64,000 bases of DNA from Dinochytrium kinnereticum (taxonomy: Eukaryota > Chytridiomycota > Chytridiomycetes > Chytridiales > Chytridiaceae). Positions within the stretch are counted from its first letter, which is position 1, and every line of letters begins with the position of its first letter. The position numbers and the translations under genes were made by a program. The notes under the pieces are model-generated. The model was not told the DNA's origin and searched no databases. It saw nothing but the letters and a program-made list of their open reading frames with translations. Where the stretch lies: assembly GCA_027604005.1 (NCBI GenBank), contig JADGJT010000060.1:1-64000 (forward strand), written 5' to 3'. Shown here piece by piece: positions 10,584 through 23,100 of the stretch.

Positions 10584-10762
10584 TGCTGCTCAATCGATCG
10601 CAATGATAATGGCAATCTGTTGCGATCAGACAATTTTGGGTGTAAGAAATTCAATGCAATAAAAGCGAGCAGAGGATCTTTTTGAAGCAAGTGACAGAAA
10701 AAAACAACATCAGCACGCCTCAAGGGCCGCGGCAAATACGAAGATTAAATGCGAGAGGAGGA

Positions 10763-13448
10763 TTAGGCCCTCAGGTGCAAGTGGCAGAGGGTCTGCTTGC
10801 CAGTTTCGTTCGAAATCTTGACGAGGTACAGCTCGTCGCCTTCCAGCCCAACAGCTTCAATGTTTTCCCCATGAATAACCTGGACGAGCTCTCCAGACAT
10901 AGAGTGGGATACCTCAACTAGATGGGGGCTGAAGGCGATCAGGTAGGGGGAATTGTAGGCTGAAAGGGAGGTTAGACAATATCAAATAAAAGAATGAATG
11001 TCAATAACTATAAACTCACAAAAGTGCGTGGGAAGGCCCTGCCAGCAAATCAAAAAGTCCGGCTGGGAACGTCTTCCGTGACGGTCTACCCTGAAGGCAA
11101 CATCTAAAACGCATTCAGTATTCGTGATGATACTAATATTTGTACCTTCAAAGCAGAGAATGTAGTCACCCTCGGCTGTTTTGAACAAAGCCTTTGGTCT
11201 GATTTGCTCCTGTGTCGTCATAAAGTAAAGGTCTGGATCTTTTGGATCCATAAGAGGAGCGTTGGAGGCAGCACCTTTACATTCATCGTTAACAAACACC
11301 ACAGTTGAGAATGCCTACTAACCGACTTTCTGGAGATCAACAATCTCAAACCCTCTTGAGCACCCCAGAACAAGTTTGGATTTCAAAAAATCGATTGAGG
11401 TAGCCAGGGTAGGGATATAGAATTCCTGCAGAAAATAAGAGGACGGCAGCGGTCTTTCTTTTACCTTTTCCACAAGGAGCTCAGAAACGCTTGAGAGAAA
11501 CTTCTTCTTCTCCTTCGTGGGATCAATCATCTTGATATTGGATCTGATGTTTCCTGCTCGAACAGCGCAGACATATGTCTTGCCTGCCAAGAATCCAACA
11601 CGGAAGAAGCTCACATCTTCTAGGACCTTTCGGCCTCTATTGTTGTTCAAGAGACCGGGTGAAAGCAAAACTTCATCGAGACCAAAGCTGACAAGGGATG
11701 ATCCTGATCAAACAGTTAAACCAATAGAGGCAAAAGAAGAAAAACAATTGAATAGAAGAAGTGAAGACCAACCTGAAAGCACAAAGAACTTGTCCAAGCT
11801 CGAGATGATGCTGACCTTTGATACATTCGGCATATCAATAACTTTACGAAACGAAAGCGGTTCCTGTGAAGACCGTCCGCCTGTCACTACGTAAACCCCG
11901 GAATCCGTCGCCACAATAAGGCCCCTGCCGTGTGCCACACAGCAGGTCACACTGGCTTGTAGCGCCGGGATGATGACCGTTTCCGCAAAAGGCTGTGTAC
12001 GAGCACGCTTCTCCCGCTGTTGTTCAATCTTTTGAACAAAGAAGTCTCTCTCGATCTCCATCTCTGCGCTGTAAGTGTATGAGCTCATCGTATCTGATGA
12101 ACTGTCACTACGTTGATGCGAGGGGGTTGGGAATTGGATGGTGAAGGCATTTTTGATGGACGTTTCAGGGTTTGCACCGACAGGTGGTTCATATTTTCTT
12201 ACTGATCGGATAAGATCCAAAGGAATAGTCTATGAAGGGCAGTGTTAGGAAATTTAAAAAGGAATGATCCAAAGAGGAGTATGAAGGGAACAGTGGAAAT
12301 ACGATAACGAGAAGAGCCAATAGAAAGATGTTAGAGAAAACGGCAACGAGAAAAAAGCTTACCAGCTTCCAGATGGTATACTTTCTAGATTCTCGCGGTT
12401 GATTAGGATCAAACGTGGTCATTATCAGCATGTGATCCACAAGGAACATGTAGATCTCCTTCGGCGGGTAATTGGGGCGATGAACCCACAACTTTTTTTC
12501 AAACACCTTTGACCGCTTATCTGCCAACAAATTTGGCCTCTAAATCCATTTTAGTCAGAGACTATCGCTAAGTCTAAGAAATCTACCAGAGGCGAACATC
12601 TGAGCAATCCTTTTGGGTCCTTCTCATAATTCAGCAAAAGTTGGTTATTTAGCTCCTCTGTCTCCCTTCTGTCTGTGCTCCGACCAATCGCATCGTTGAT
12701 CTGGTCGCCGACGGCTTTAAGGGCGGCCATGGCATCTTCCACCTCTGCAATCCCGTCAGCCGACGTCTGTTTTTTGATGTCTCTCAAAAGCTCATTGTAC
12801 TTAAAGAACCGTTGAATTGGAGAGTAGAGAAGATCCTTCAGGCTGAAATCCTTTCCAGAAGATGACATTTCCCGGTTCTAAATGGAGCATGAGTTAAGAG
12901 ATGAAACCCCAAAAGAGCAAGCACCACCACACCTTTTGTCCTGCAGCAGCCATGAACTCCTTAAACTGTGGATTCCGGGCCAACTCTGCACCCAATTCCT
13001 CACGCTGCTTTGCATTGTTCTCCCCATAGGATGCCAGGATGGTAAACTGTGGTGCAACGTTCATGAAGAGGTCCGCAATGGTGTCAATCTGGGGGTTTTG
13101 ATCTTGTCTCTGGATCAGAGCGTTCAGAAAGCTAGTGTGAATGTCCAGCAATATGTCCACAGATTGGAAGACGCATGCTAGAAATGCCGAGCGGCGCTCA
13201 TGTGGAATGATGTGGGAGGTCTCCCCCTCGGTCAGAGGATGAAAGTAGAGCTGGAGACGGTCAAGGCATGATTTCACGATCTCAGGCTATCTTACGTCGT
13301 TGACATAACGCAGCTCCTGCACCAAGTTCCTCTGGTTGCTGATCAGCTCATAAATCTTCTCCTGACGCTTCCTTTCCTTGTCGCTGACGCTCTGCGCAAG
13401 ATCAGGGAACTTGGTCTCCCAGAGGTCCAGCTCTGGTGGTTGGGCCAT
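10763..13448 (-). CDS. Rho guanine nucleotide exchange factor, DH-PH-CNH (Rom2/Tus1 group), no DEP domain
   Basis: This gene begins MAQPPELDLWETKFPDLAQ and goes straight into a RhoGEF (DH) domain: RQEKIYELISNQRNLVQEL, then IIPHERRSAFLACVFQSVDI, then YSPIQRFFKYNELLRDI. A PH region follows (VFEKKLWVHRPNYPP and neighbours), then a C-terminal CNH/citron domain (VTCCVAHGRGLIVATDSGV; FLKSKLVLGCSRGFEIVDL; ending LCHLHLRA). Such proteins activate Rho1-type GTPases in fungal cell-wall integrity and polarity signalling. Introns are short (one of about 45 bp at 13263-13307). Compared with its divergent neighbour at 13666 it lacks the N-terminal DEP domain. It is otherwise collinear and clearly paralogous. 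Confidence 0.85.
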
Positions 13449-13665
13449 TTGCTGCTGTCCAAAAATTAAGGGGAAAAATTGGGGCTTTGATGGCGGCTGG
13501 ACTGAAACGAGGCAGGTGGCGCTGGTGATGCCGTCGCTGGCCGTCAAGTCGTCGTCGTCGCTGGATCGATGTGATGCTGGGGGAGATGCGGAAGGATTGA
13601 GATGCTGTTCTGTCGTCGATGATGGCCGGTTGTTTCCAAAAAAATAAAACTCGTGAAAACCAGTG
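13449..13665. promoter_or_regulatory. Shared bidirectional promoter of the two RhoGEF genes
   Basis: Only 217 bp separate the start codons of two divergently transcribed RhoGEF paralogues. An in-frame TGA precedes the plus-strand ATG, so that gene does not extend left in this frame. The minus-strand frame stays open through the interval without family similarity. No clear TATA box was seen. Confidence 0.55.
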
Positions 13666-16600
13666 ATGGTCAATCCTGCATTTCTATCAGAAGTTGCCGC
13701 GGCCTTCAGGGATGAGGCACCCTTTGATGTCCACACCAAGGACTCGGTCGAGTATGCGAGCTGTATTCCTGGCCACGTCGCCGTGGTACTCACCATGAAG
13801 CCGTTTCTATGATGTGTAATCCAGTCTTAGGACATACTCGCACATATCATACAAACCAGTGACAGAAACCTGGCACTTCTGGTTGGAAGGGCATTGGATG
13901 CCCAAAAGTTCTTGCAGGATGTTACCTACTCGCATAGGTTGAGGGATAACATCCACGAGCTTTACAAGATTGAGCAGGGCGTCCTGTCGTTTTCGGAAAC
14001 TGACCGAGAGCCGACACCAGAGCCCCAAGAAACCACCCTTCCAAATGGCGTGTTTACCGTTTTAACGGAGTGCTATTCTCCGACTTGCACCAAAGATAGA
14101 GTATGCTACAGCCTTTCCTGTCCTCGCAGATTGGAGCAGGTTTGTGTAATCCATCACGCCAAGAACTCTAACAACATCTTATAGATTCATCGTATTAGAT
14201 ACATTGATCAGGTAGGATCATTCATTCTAAGGATCTTTGGCTAAAACTCCTGGCCGGGGTTTAAAGGATAATCCGCAATTCAATACCTTTGATCTTTCAC
14301 CGGAACGACCTCAAAATGTTTGGGAAGTGGCAGTTTATTTCACTTAACGCATCCCCTAGGACGACTGGTGGTCAACTACTGTCCCCAAAGAGATTTTAGA
14401 ATCCGTAACTAAATCAGAAGAGAAACGACAGAACGCAATATATGATATAATAAAGACGGAAAGAAACTACGTCGATGAGATGAGGGCCCTTCATATTGTG
14501 AGGCTCTTCAAGCTTATTCTCGTTTCTTTCCTACTCTAACGCCAATAGATGTACTCAAAACCATTACGATCGAGTAGCATAATCGAGGAGAAACGCCGAG
14601 ATAGTTTCTTAAAGTCTGTCTTCTTGAACTCGGCTGAGATTTTAGCAGTCAATACTAAGTTACTTCAAAAACTCATACACCGGCAAAATGAATCGCACAT
14701 AGTGGATAAGATAGGAGATATCTTCATAAACATAGCAAAGGAGTTTCATATATACGTGGAGTATTGTGGGAACCGAGAGTTTTCCCGGAACGAGATAGCC
14801 GCAGAGAAGGCGCAAAACGCAAAGTTTAGGGATTTCCTGGCTGTATGTCTCTTTTCGTTTGTCTGCTTCGGCCCTTTCACACACTTAACTTTTTTTCAAA
14901 AGAAAACCGTAGCAAAGGTCGATTCAAAAGCAGAGAGCAAGATGGAGCTAGACGGTTACCTTCATAAGCCCATTGCACGAATGGCCAGTTATCTACTCCT
15001 GTTGAAGGCTATTTTAGAGAAAACGCCAGACGGACACTCAGATAAGAACCTAATCCCACAGGCTACCAAGCTGATCTCGGAGGTTTTGGCAAAAATGAAT
15101 GAGGCCTCCGGCGTGTCCCAAAATCAAATCAAGCTGTTGAAGCTGCAGCAGCTAGTGAATCACGATGGATTTGTAAGGCATCTTATATTGAATTTTTGCG
15201 ATGACACTTCTTTTTAGAATCTTCAACTGAACGATCCCGAACGTAAATATATTTATGAAGGAAGGCTCATCCTGAAAAGAGCAACGGGCGGTGATGTGCC
15301 TCTAATTCTATTTCTCTTTGATCACGTTTTGCTTATGGCGCGTGAGCGAACTGAGAAAAAGCTTGGGGATGGCGAGGCCCCTCAGCAAATCAGGGCGAAG
15401 AATCACCAGTTTGTTGTGTTCAAAAGAGTAGGTTCTCGTCGATGCGAACAAAATCTGAACTACATATTAGCCCATCCCTTTAGAGCTTATTGTTTTACTT
15501 GGCGAGCCGAAAGATTACCGCAAATCCACTGCCGAGCCTTCTAATAATCAAGATAAACCCTCGCCATCACCGGCAAAAAACTCCAGGGCTGTACCTACAT
15601 CTCCCTCGCCTCAAACGAACGATTCGAAACTCATCCTTACAATCAATCATCTAGGAAGAAAAGGTGGTCTGTACACCTTCCTTGCAGAAACCGAGTCATC
15701 GAGAATGATTTGGAGGGAGCATATCACAAAGCAGAGAAATGCGAGAATGAAGCAAGTCAAATTCGAAGTGATGGTTCTTAGCGATATTCGTCTTCCGACA
15801 CCACACAAAGTCAATTGTGCGGCCTCATTCAATGATAGGCTAGTTTTAGGAACAGACCATGGACTATATGTTGGGCTAGAAGGGAGCCTCTCACAGTCTT
15901 TACAAGACGGCTGGTCGCAGTTTACGAAGGTTATTGAACTTGAACGCATTCTTCAGGTGGAGATTCTGAAGGATCACGATATGCTCCTTATTCTATCCGG
16001 TAACTCCCTAGCTCTAACTCCGATTTTTAATTCATCATATGTAGATAAGACTCTTCTTTTGTTCTCTCTAGAAGCTCTAAATGTTTTATCAAGCGAGAGC
16101 AATACCCCAAAAAAAGGGAAAAAGATTGCGGATGCGATCAATTTCTTTAAGCTTGGTATATGTGCCGATAGAACTCTACTATGTGCGATCCGCTCCACTC
16201 CGTTGACATCAACTGTAAAGGTTTTCGAGCCTGTTGGTTTAGGAAACAGCAAAAGGCGTGGTAAATTAGGAAAGTTATTTATGGGATCTAGCGATTCTCT
16301 TAAGCTCTTCAAGGTATCATTGAGATTGGGAAGAGACGAATTATTGACGTTTTGCAAGGAATTTTACATCCCGGCCGAAGCCACATCGCTGCATTTTTTG
16401 AAAACCAAGTTCTGCGTTGGATGCACAAAGGGATTTGAGATTGTGGACTTTGAGTCTCTCGATACACAAGGTGGTGAAATAGTGCCTTCTGTAATTAACA
16501 AAGAAAAAAAGGGCTTCTAGATCCATCGGACGTAAGCTTAAGCTTTGCTATGAGCAAGGAATCGTTGAAGCCAATATCAATTTTCCGGATTGCAGATAAC

Positions 16601-17006
16601 AATTACCTTCTCTGTTACAATGGTAGGCGTCTGGTCCTGTCTCATTTACTAATGACCATGGCAGAATGTGGGTTTTATGTGGACAAACTCGGACGCAGGA
16701 CAAGAGGAGATTTTCTATTCAACTGGGCTGGATCTCCGACCGCATTTGGTGAGTCCGGAGTCTTGATTAATGACGCGCACATCTAACATGACGCGTGCCC
16801 TGGTGCCAGCCTACATTGGCCAGTACATTCTCGCATTTGAGAGCACGTTTATTGAGGTCTGGCACATTGACTCTGGCAACCTTCAGCAGGTGCTTCCCAT
16901 GAGCAACCTTACGGCGTTAAATGTCGATCCTGACTCGGTGCTGGGGGTGACGGATGACAATGACACGACGGTCCTTTTCCGTCTCCGAAGATCCGACGTG
17001 GAATAG
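13666..17006 (+). CDS. Rho guanine nucleotide exchange factor, DEP-DH-PH-CNH (Rom2 type)
   Basis: The start is MVNPAFLSEVAAAFRDEAPF, followed by a DEP domain (KDSVEYASCIPGHVA, then DRNLALLVGRALDAQKFL after an intron with donor CC/GTTTCT). A DH domain follows (DDWWSTTVPKEILESV, IIEEKRRDSFLKSVFLNSAE, ending near ILEKTPDGHSDKNL), then PH (YIYEGRLILKRATG, PIPLELIVLLGEP) and CNH (VNCAASFNDRLVLGTDHGL; FLKTKFCVGCTKGFEIVDF; YIGQYILAFESTFIEVWHI), ending LRRSDVE. This is the full fungal Rom1/Rom2 layout, for activating Rho1. At least eight short introns were placed by frame and splice signals, including 16451-16518 and 16752-16810. The gene is more AT-rich than its minus-strand paralogue. The start is supported by an in-frame stop just upstream. 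Confidence 0.88.
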
Positions 17007-17079
17007 CGTTGGCCACAAAAAAATAATCCTTCCAAAAAATTCCATTGCACGCCGTCCATCACAACAATAAACCCACACC

Positions 17080-18798
17080 ATGAATATCAGAAGCATCCTT
17101 GGCCTGTTGGTCCTGTCGTCGCCCCTTGCGCTCGCGAAGGTGTACTTTGAGGAGACCTTCTCCTGTAAGCGTCTGCTGCTGCTGCTGCGCGATGCGTGCA
17201 TGATGCCTCTTGCTGACCTGCTTGTCCTCTAGCCGATTCCTGGAAGGATCTCTGGGTTCAGTCCGAATCCAAGAGCGACTATGGCGCTTTCAAGGTGACT
17301 CCTGGGAACTTCTTTGCCGATGAGACAGCCAGTCGAGGTCTGCAAACTTCGCAGGATGCAAAGTTCTATGCCATCTCGGCCCCTCTTTCGGCCAAGTTCG
17401 ATAGCAAGGACAAGGATCTTGTTCTGCAGTTCACGGCTAAGTTTGAGCAAAATATTGGTGAGGGATAGAGGCTACCTTTTACTTTGGTAGTTAACCGCGT
17501 TCGCTTGCCAGATTGCGGTGGAGGATACATTAAGCTTCTTCCGGCGTTCGACCCCAAGAAGTTCACGGGAGACACCGAATATAACATCATGTTTGGACCT
17601 GATATCTGCGGTTATGACAAGAAGATCCATGTCATCTTGACATACAAGGGCAAGAACCACCTGATCACCAAAAAGCTGACGCCTGGCAGCGACCAGTTGA
17701 CCCGTAAGCAGCCCACTTGATGTTTAAACCTTAATACCTTTTAGACCAATACACCCTCATCATTCACCCGGATCAGACGTACCAAGTCCTCTTGGACAAC
17801 AAGGAGGAGGCTACTGGCTCTTTGTTGGAGGATTGGGACATTCTTCCTGCCAAGACCATTAAGGACCCCTCGGCTAGCAAGGTACCACTTTCACATTTTG
17901 TTTATCATGATGATGAGTTTGAAGCTAATGGATAATTTTAGCCCAAGGACTGGGTTGATGAGGCCAAAATCGCCGATCCCGAAGACAAGAAGCCTGAAAA
18001 CTGGGACAACGCAGCTGAGTACATCCCAGACCCCGATGCTACCAAGCCCGAGGATTGGGATGATGAGATGGATGGCGAATGGGAGTCACCCAAGATCAAG
18101 AACCCCGACTTTAAGGGTACCTGGAAGCCTAAGGTTTGTTCACCGTTTGTGGATGACGAAAGAAACTTTAACGATACCATTTTCTCTAGATGATTGACAA
18201 CCCGAAGTACAAGGGCGAATGGGTCCACCCCGAGATTCCCAACCCCGACTACGGTTCGTCTCGCATAAATGGCCACATTATACTAAATTAATTCGTAGTT
18301 GAGGACCCCGAGATCTACAGGTTCACTAGTGAATACGTTGGCTTCGACCTATGGCAAGTGAAGTCCGGCACTATCTTTGACAACATCTTTGTCTCAGATT
18401 CCGTGGATGAAGCCAAGGCATTCTCTGAGAAGACCTTTGAGAAGTTGAAGGATGCTGAGAAGGCCGCTAAGGTTAGTAGTTTGCTCGTTGTTAATTCGTA
18501 ATTGGGGTGGTTCTTCTGCCTATTCTTTTGGATACTGCACTTCCTGGATACTTATTCAACTCTGCAGGACAAGGTTGATGAGAAGGAGAAGAAGGAGGCG
18601 GAGGAGAGGGAGGCCGAACTGAAGGAGGAAATGGAGAAGAAGGCCAAGGAAGACGTTGAGGCCGGAAAGTGGGGTGATAAGGGCGAGAAGGCCGCTGAGG
18701 CTGGCGCTGAGGTAGATGAGCTCGACGAGCTTGAGGCTGAGGTGGAGAAGGCCGACGAGAAGAAGGAGAAGAAGTCTCCAGAGCATGAGGAGCTCTAG
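17080..18798 (+). CDS. CRT: Calreticulin, ER lumenal lectin chaperone
   Basis: A signal peptide ([19 protein letters not shown]) leads into the calreticulin N-domain ([44 protein letters not shown]). The P-domain has three A-type repeats ([23 protein letters not shown]) and three B-type repeats ([39 protein letters not shown]). The C-domain follows with [11 protein letters not shown], then a long Glu/Lys tail ending HEEL, a KDEL-like retrieval signal. There is no transmembrane helix, so it is calreticulin rather than calnexin. It binds calcium and monoglucosylated glycans during folding. About seven short introns occur; the donor at 17165 and acceptor at 17233 split the first domain. The order and length are normal for the family. 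Confidence 0.95.
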
Positions 18799-18863
18799 TT
18801 ATTTTTTTGACCTCGTCTTTTTGAGATTTTTTCTCTTGAAATAAAAAAAAGTAAATAACAATA

Positions 18864-19850
18864 ATGGGCGACTGGGAAGACGAAGACGAGGAGGTCTCGG
18901 TCACTGTGCCAATCGTCAACCCGAGCACCTGGGAAGGAGAGGACGCTGAGGAGGTCGACGTCAAAGTAAGGCGATTGACCTCAGCCAGACAGAAAGACTA
19001 AGATCAAGAAAGGACTCCTGGGATGCTTCTGAGGACGAGGATGAGTCCAAGCCGAAGGAGAAGGCTGCAGACAACGCTTCCCCAAAGCCAACAAAGCCTA
19101 AGAAGAAGAAGTTGGCCCAGAAGATTGCTGAGAGGAAAGCCAAGGAGACTGAGGTGTGGACTTCGTTCTGATCATTTCGTTCCGTTTCAGTCATGCAGCA
19201 CCAGTATTGCTAAACGGACTGTCTTTGTAGAAAGAGGCCGATCCTTTTGAGGGAGAGACCATGGAGCAGAGGAAGCAGCGTGAGGAGAAAAGCATAAGGG
19301 ATTCCGATTTCGAGAATGCAAAAGACCTCTTTGGCGTTACCAATGTCCCAGGTGTGTTAACTTTGTATTGAGCTCTTGGGGGCTATGCATGCTTACGATA
19401 GATGTTGATCAATGCAGTATCAGATGCAGCCTCCTTTTTGGACACAATGCGCCCCTCCACAAAGGCCGAATTCGACGATTTCACCTCGAAGCTGACGCAA
19501 AAGCTTTCTTCTCAGGAGGTTTGAACTCAGCACTTTCGTTTTATTCTTAGACAAATTCTTAGAAAAGCTCCCACTTTGGCTACTTCGTTGAGAACCTGTG
19601 CAGGGATCTCTGTGTTTCGTTATCCGTCGAAGATGTTAAGCGTATTTCTTCGTCTTTGACTGCGCTGGCGAATGAGAAGGCAAAGGCTGCCAAGCCAGCG
19701 GTAGGGAAGAAGAAGGCGCCTGCGAAGAAGGCTATCTTGAAAACTGGTCCATCCGGTGCGGATACGACCAACTACGATGATGGTAAGACGGATCTATGTA
19801 GATTTTGCTAACACAAGCTAGTGTATGATGACTTTGATGACTTCATGTAA
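18864..19850 (+). CDS. Eukaryotic translation initiation factor 3 subunit J (eIF3j/Hcr1)
   Basis: The start MGDWEDEDEEVSV is followed by acidic DSWDASEDEDES, a lysine-rich KPTKPKKKKLAQKIAERKAK, EQRKQREEKSIRDSDFENAK, and a helical core (LDTMRPSTKAEFDDFTSKL; FVENLCRDLCVSLSVEDVKR), ending YDDFDDFM. This is the usual eIF3j layout, including the acidic N-terminus and the conserved DDFM C-terminus, which binds near the 40S decoding centre. Six short introns keep the frame. It starts only 65 bp after the calreticulin stop on the same strand. The annotation has no anomalies. Confidence 0.92.
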
Positions 19851-20128
19851 AGAAAATACTCTCACGTAGCTTATATCGGTGAATATCTGGCCCTTTATTC
19901 ATTTGGTTTTTTTTGGATCATCCATGGCAGCTCTACCCTCGTTCCCACCCAGCCCATCCTGAGATGCTGATGGTTTCAGAGGTGGAAGTACCTGGAAGTT
20001 CCTAGCAAACATACTATAAAGACCTGATTTCCTTTTTGCCATGTCCGCTAATTGTGGAGTTTCGGATACTTGCGACCATGCTCAGTGTACCTTGGCCGAA
20101 TAATAATATTTTTTGTGATTCCTCTCAT

Positions 20129-23100
20129 ATGTCTTCACCATGGAAGCTGTATGCAGACCATCCCGTGAAATCATGTATCATAAAGCAGATCCTGCCATGC
20201 TCCCTTCGCAAAACACCGAGGAGGAGGAGTGATCGTTTTATCGAGGCCGTGTTTGTGAAGGTTCGGGACAAGTGAGATAGTGTTGCCAACCGTTGCAGGA
20301 GACAACTTTGGAGCTGGTAGAGTTTGATACCTTAGAAAGTAAATGGAAAAGCTTGCTGGAACAGCCAACTTTTGGAATAATCAAGGACTGTGGTATCGTT
20401 CAGACCAGGGTGAGAGAGCATGGAGTGAATTCAGTAGTTTAAACGAGCCGATGAAGTCCTCAACAGATTTGCTGGTGTGCGTATCTGATTCAGGCTTTAT
20501 CTCCTTTATCAACGTTCGAAATGAGCTTGTTGAAGATGACTGGAAGCCATTGAGATTTGAAAATGTCCATCAGGTAGCTGATATCGCTTCGACAGCCACC
20601 ATAACGAAAGTTTGAAATTGGTCCCCCAGGTATTGGATTCGAGGACTTGGGCCATCATTTGGCCATTGACCATTTGTAAGAGCTTTCCTTTTCTTTTTCT
20701 GCTTACGAGTGTAGATACCGTGCTCTGGCTGTGACGTCGCTACGTAATGTGTTTGAGATTTGGATACTGGATGGAGGTTTGCCGAAAGGCCTGGACTCGA
20801 CGGTAATATTGTGATGAATAATATATATCTAAACTGGATGATAAGGCTGCATGCAGATTACGTGAAAAGGGAACCATTTGGAGTGCAGATTTTCTGCAAA
20901 CCGGACATGAGTCTCCTATCGCCTTAGGCCTTGTCGTAATTTCGTGAGTTCCAACAATACTTGGTATGTATCTAAGTATCCCATAAGTGACGCCCAAGCC
21001 CATCTAGTCGTTTATGAATGCACTTCCGAAAGATATTTTGAGAGGAAATATAGGATCTCTCTTCATTCAGGTAGATGTTTTGGTAAAAAATAGTATTAAT
21101 GATTAGATGACACGCCGTTAAGTTTCTTACCTCTGAATGTTTCAAATTGCTTCCTACTTGCAACGGTAAGCAAATCCAAGTATGGGCAGATCACGTCTAA
21201 TGAAAGAACGCTAGGAAACGGAGATGCTTTTTGTTCATATAACCGATTCGCAACCAGTAATATCGAGGCATTCCTTTGCAATGCTTGGTGCTTCTGATTC
21301 ATCGCAAAGTATCTTTTTGAGTATTTTACCTCCACTAATAATGTCTAGCTCCCCTTGTAAGCTCCATGAAGCAATCCAAAAGCAGAGTAGCTTCTACCTC
21401 AATTCTCCCCGTATACATCACCTTTGATGATGGAATGTTCTATGTCATCGAATATTCCCTAGAGAAATTAACAATGCCAGTTGTGGCAGCTTTTAAAAGA
21501 AATCCTACTTTTAATCTTTCGATAGTCTACACCACAGCTACATCCGAAACTATTTGCTTGCTAGGAGATATGTGTGATGGGGAGATAATTAAGGTGAATA
21601 TTTCACATATATACGTTTGATTCTAACGCCTTCTGAGGTTAATTTCACCGAAAATGAGATCATTAGGGCTGGATTAATTGAGAACTATGCACCTGTGATT
21701 GATTCAAAGCTTGCCGAACATAAAGGCAGGGGCCCATCGTTTTATGTCACATGCGGCCACGGAACGGAAGGGGCTGTGAAGGAGTTCCGGAGGGGCATTT
21801 TAGTCGAACCAAGGCTTGCTTTAGATGATATTTTTGCGAGGTATCAAATGCTTTTTTTTATAATACTTATATATGACAGCACCGTTTCCGGGCTATGGTC
21901 ACTTCACTTTCCGAATCGGCTTCCCTGGTCCATCCTTGTTATGTCTTTTATTTGTGAAACTAGGGTACTGCTTATTGATAATGATGAATTAGTGGATATC
22001 AGCGAAGCAAGTGGTTTTGACGTCGATAAACCGACTCTTTTCAGCGGTCAGTTTGGGGGAGATGGATTCTTTTTATTGCAAATCACAGGGGATAGTGTGC
22101 TTGTTACAATGCCCTATATGTTAAAGGGTTTCGAGAGAAATTCAGGTGTATATTTTAATCTTCTGATTGTATTTGATGAGCTTACTTATCTTTTAATAAT
22201 ATTATTTTAGGAGCTTATATACAGCGGTGGATTCCAGACGATGGCGATAAAATTGTGATGGCTACCCAGATTGAGGAACGAGTAATCGTGTCACTTTCGC
22301 GATCACATGAACTTTTGATTCTTAAAGTTCTAACTGACGGCTCGACGTAAGGATATTGGTTCCAATATTTCCTTACAAGTTAGGCCTGATGCGACAATTA
22401 TTGCCACTTCGAGAATTCAAATGTCCGAAGATCTCTCATGTCTTTTTCCTCTCATGTTATCCATTCAAGACCGAAGGTATAAATTGTCTACTTTTCCATT
22501 CATGCTTACTCTTTATCTAGCCTGCCATGTGTCGTCACTGGAAGTTTCGCACCGTCCGTTAAGGTCCTAGATATTGATTCTTTGGAAACTTTGTGGGACG
22601 AGACCTTAAGTATAGCGTAGAATTATGTCAACTAATATACAAAGCTATATCTGAAAGCTCTGTATGCTTTCCTCCAAACACGATGGCGCATCTTTCATCT
22701 GGCGAGATAAGCACCCTTTTCATTGGTATATTTTAATAGATTTCTGGAAGGACTAAAATTATTAGGTTTGAGAGATGGCAATCTCCTCGTATATGAATCC
22801 TCTCGTGGTAAAGATGCAGACCGTTTGGAAGCAAGTCCCTTGTTTCGAAAAAAAGAGCAAATTAAGCTTGGAACGACGCCTCTGGTTTTACTTCATTATG
22901 ATGCTACCAGTGTTATATGCCTTGGAGAATGGCCATGCAAGCTAATATGTGATGAGCGTGAATTTCGAATAAGTCCTTTATCTACAGAGCCGGTATGATG
23001 CATTGGATAAGATCTCGTTAAATCTATAAGGTTACGAGGGGCGTCGTTCTCTCACCGCATTCCGAGAATCGCCTTTTTGTTCTTCTGACAGAATCCTCTC

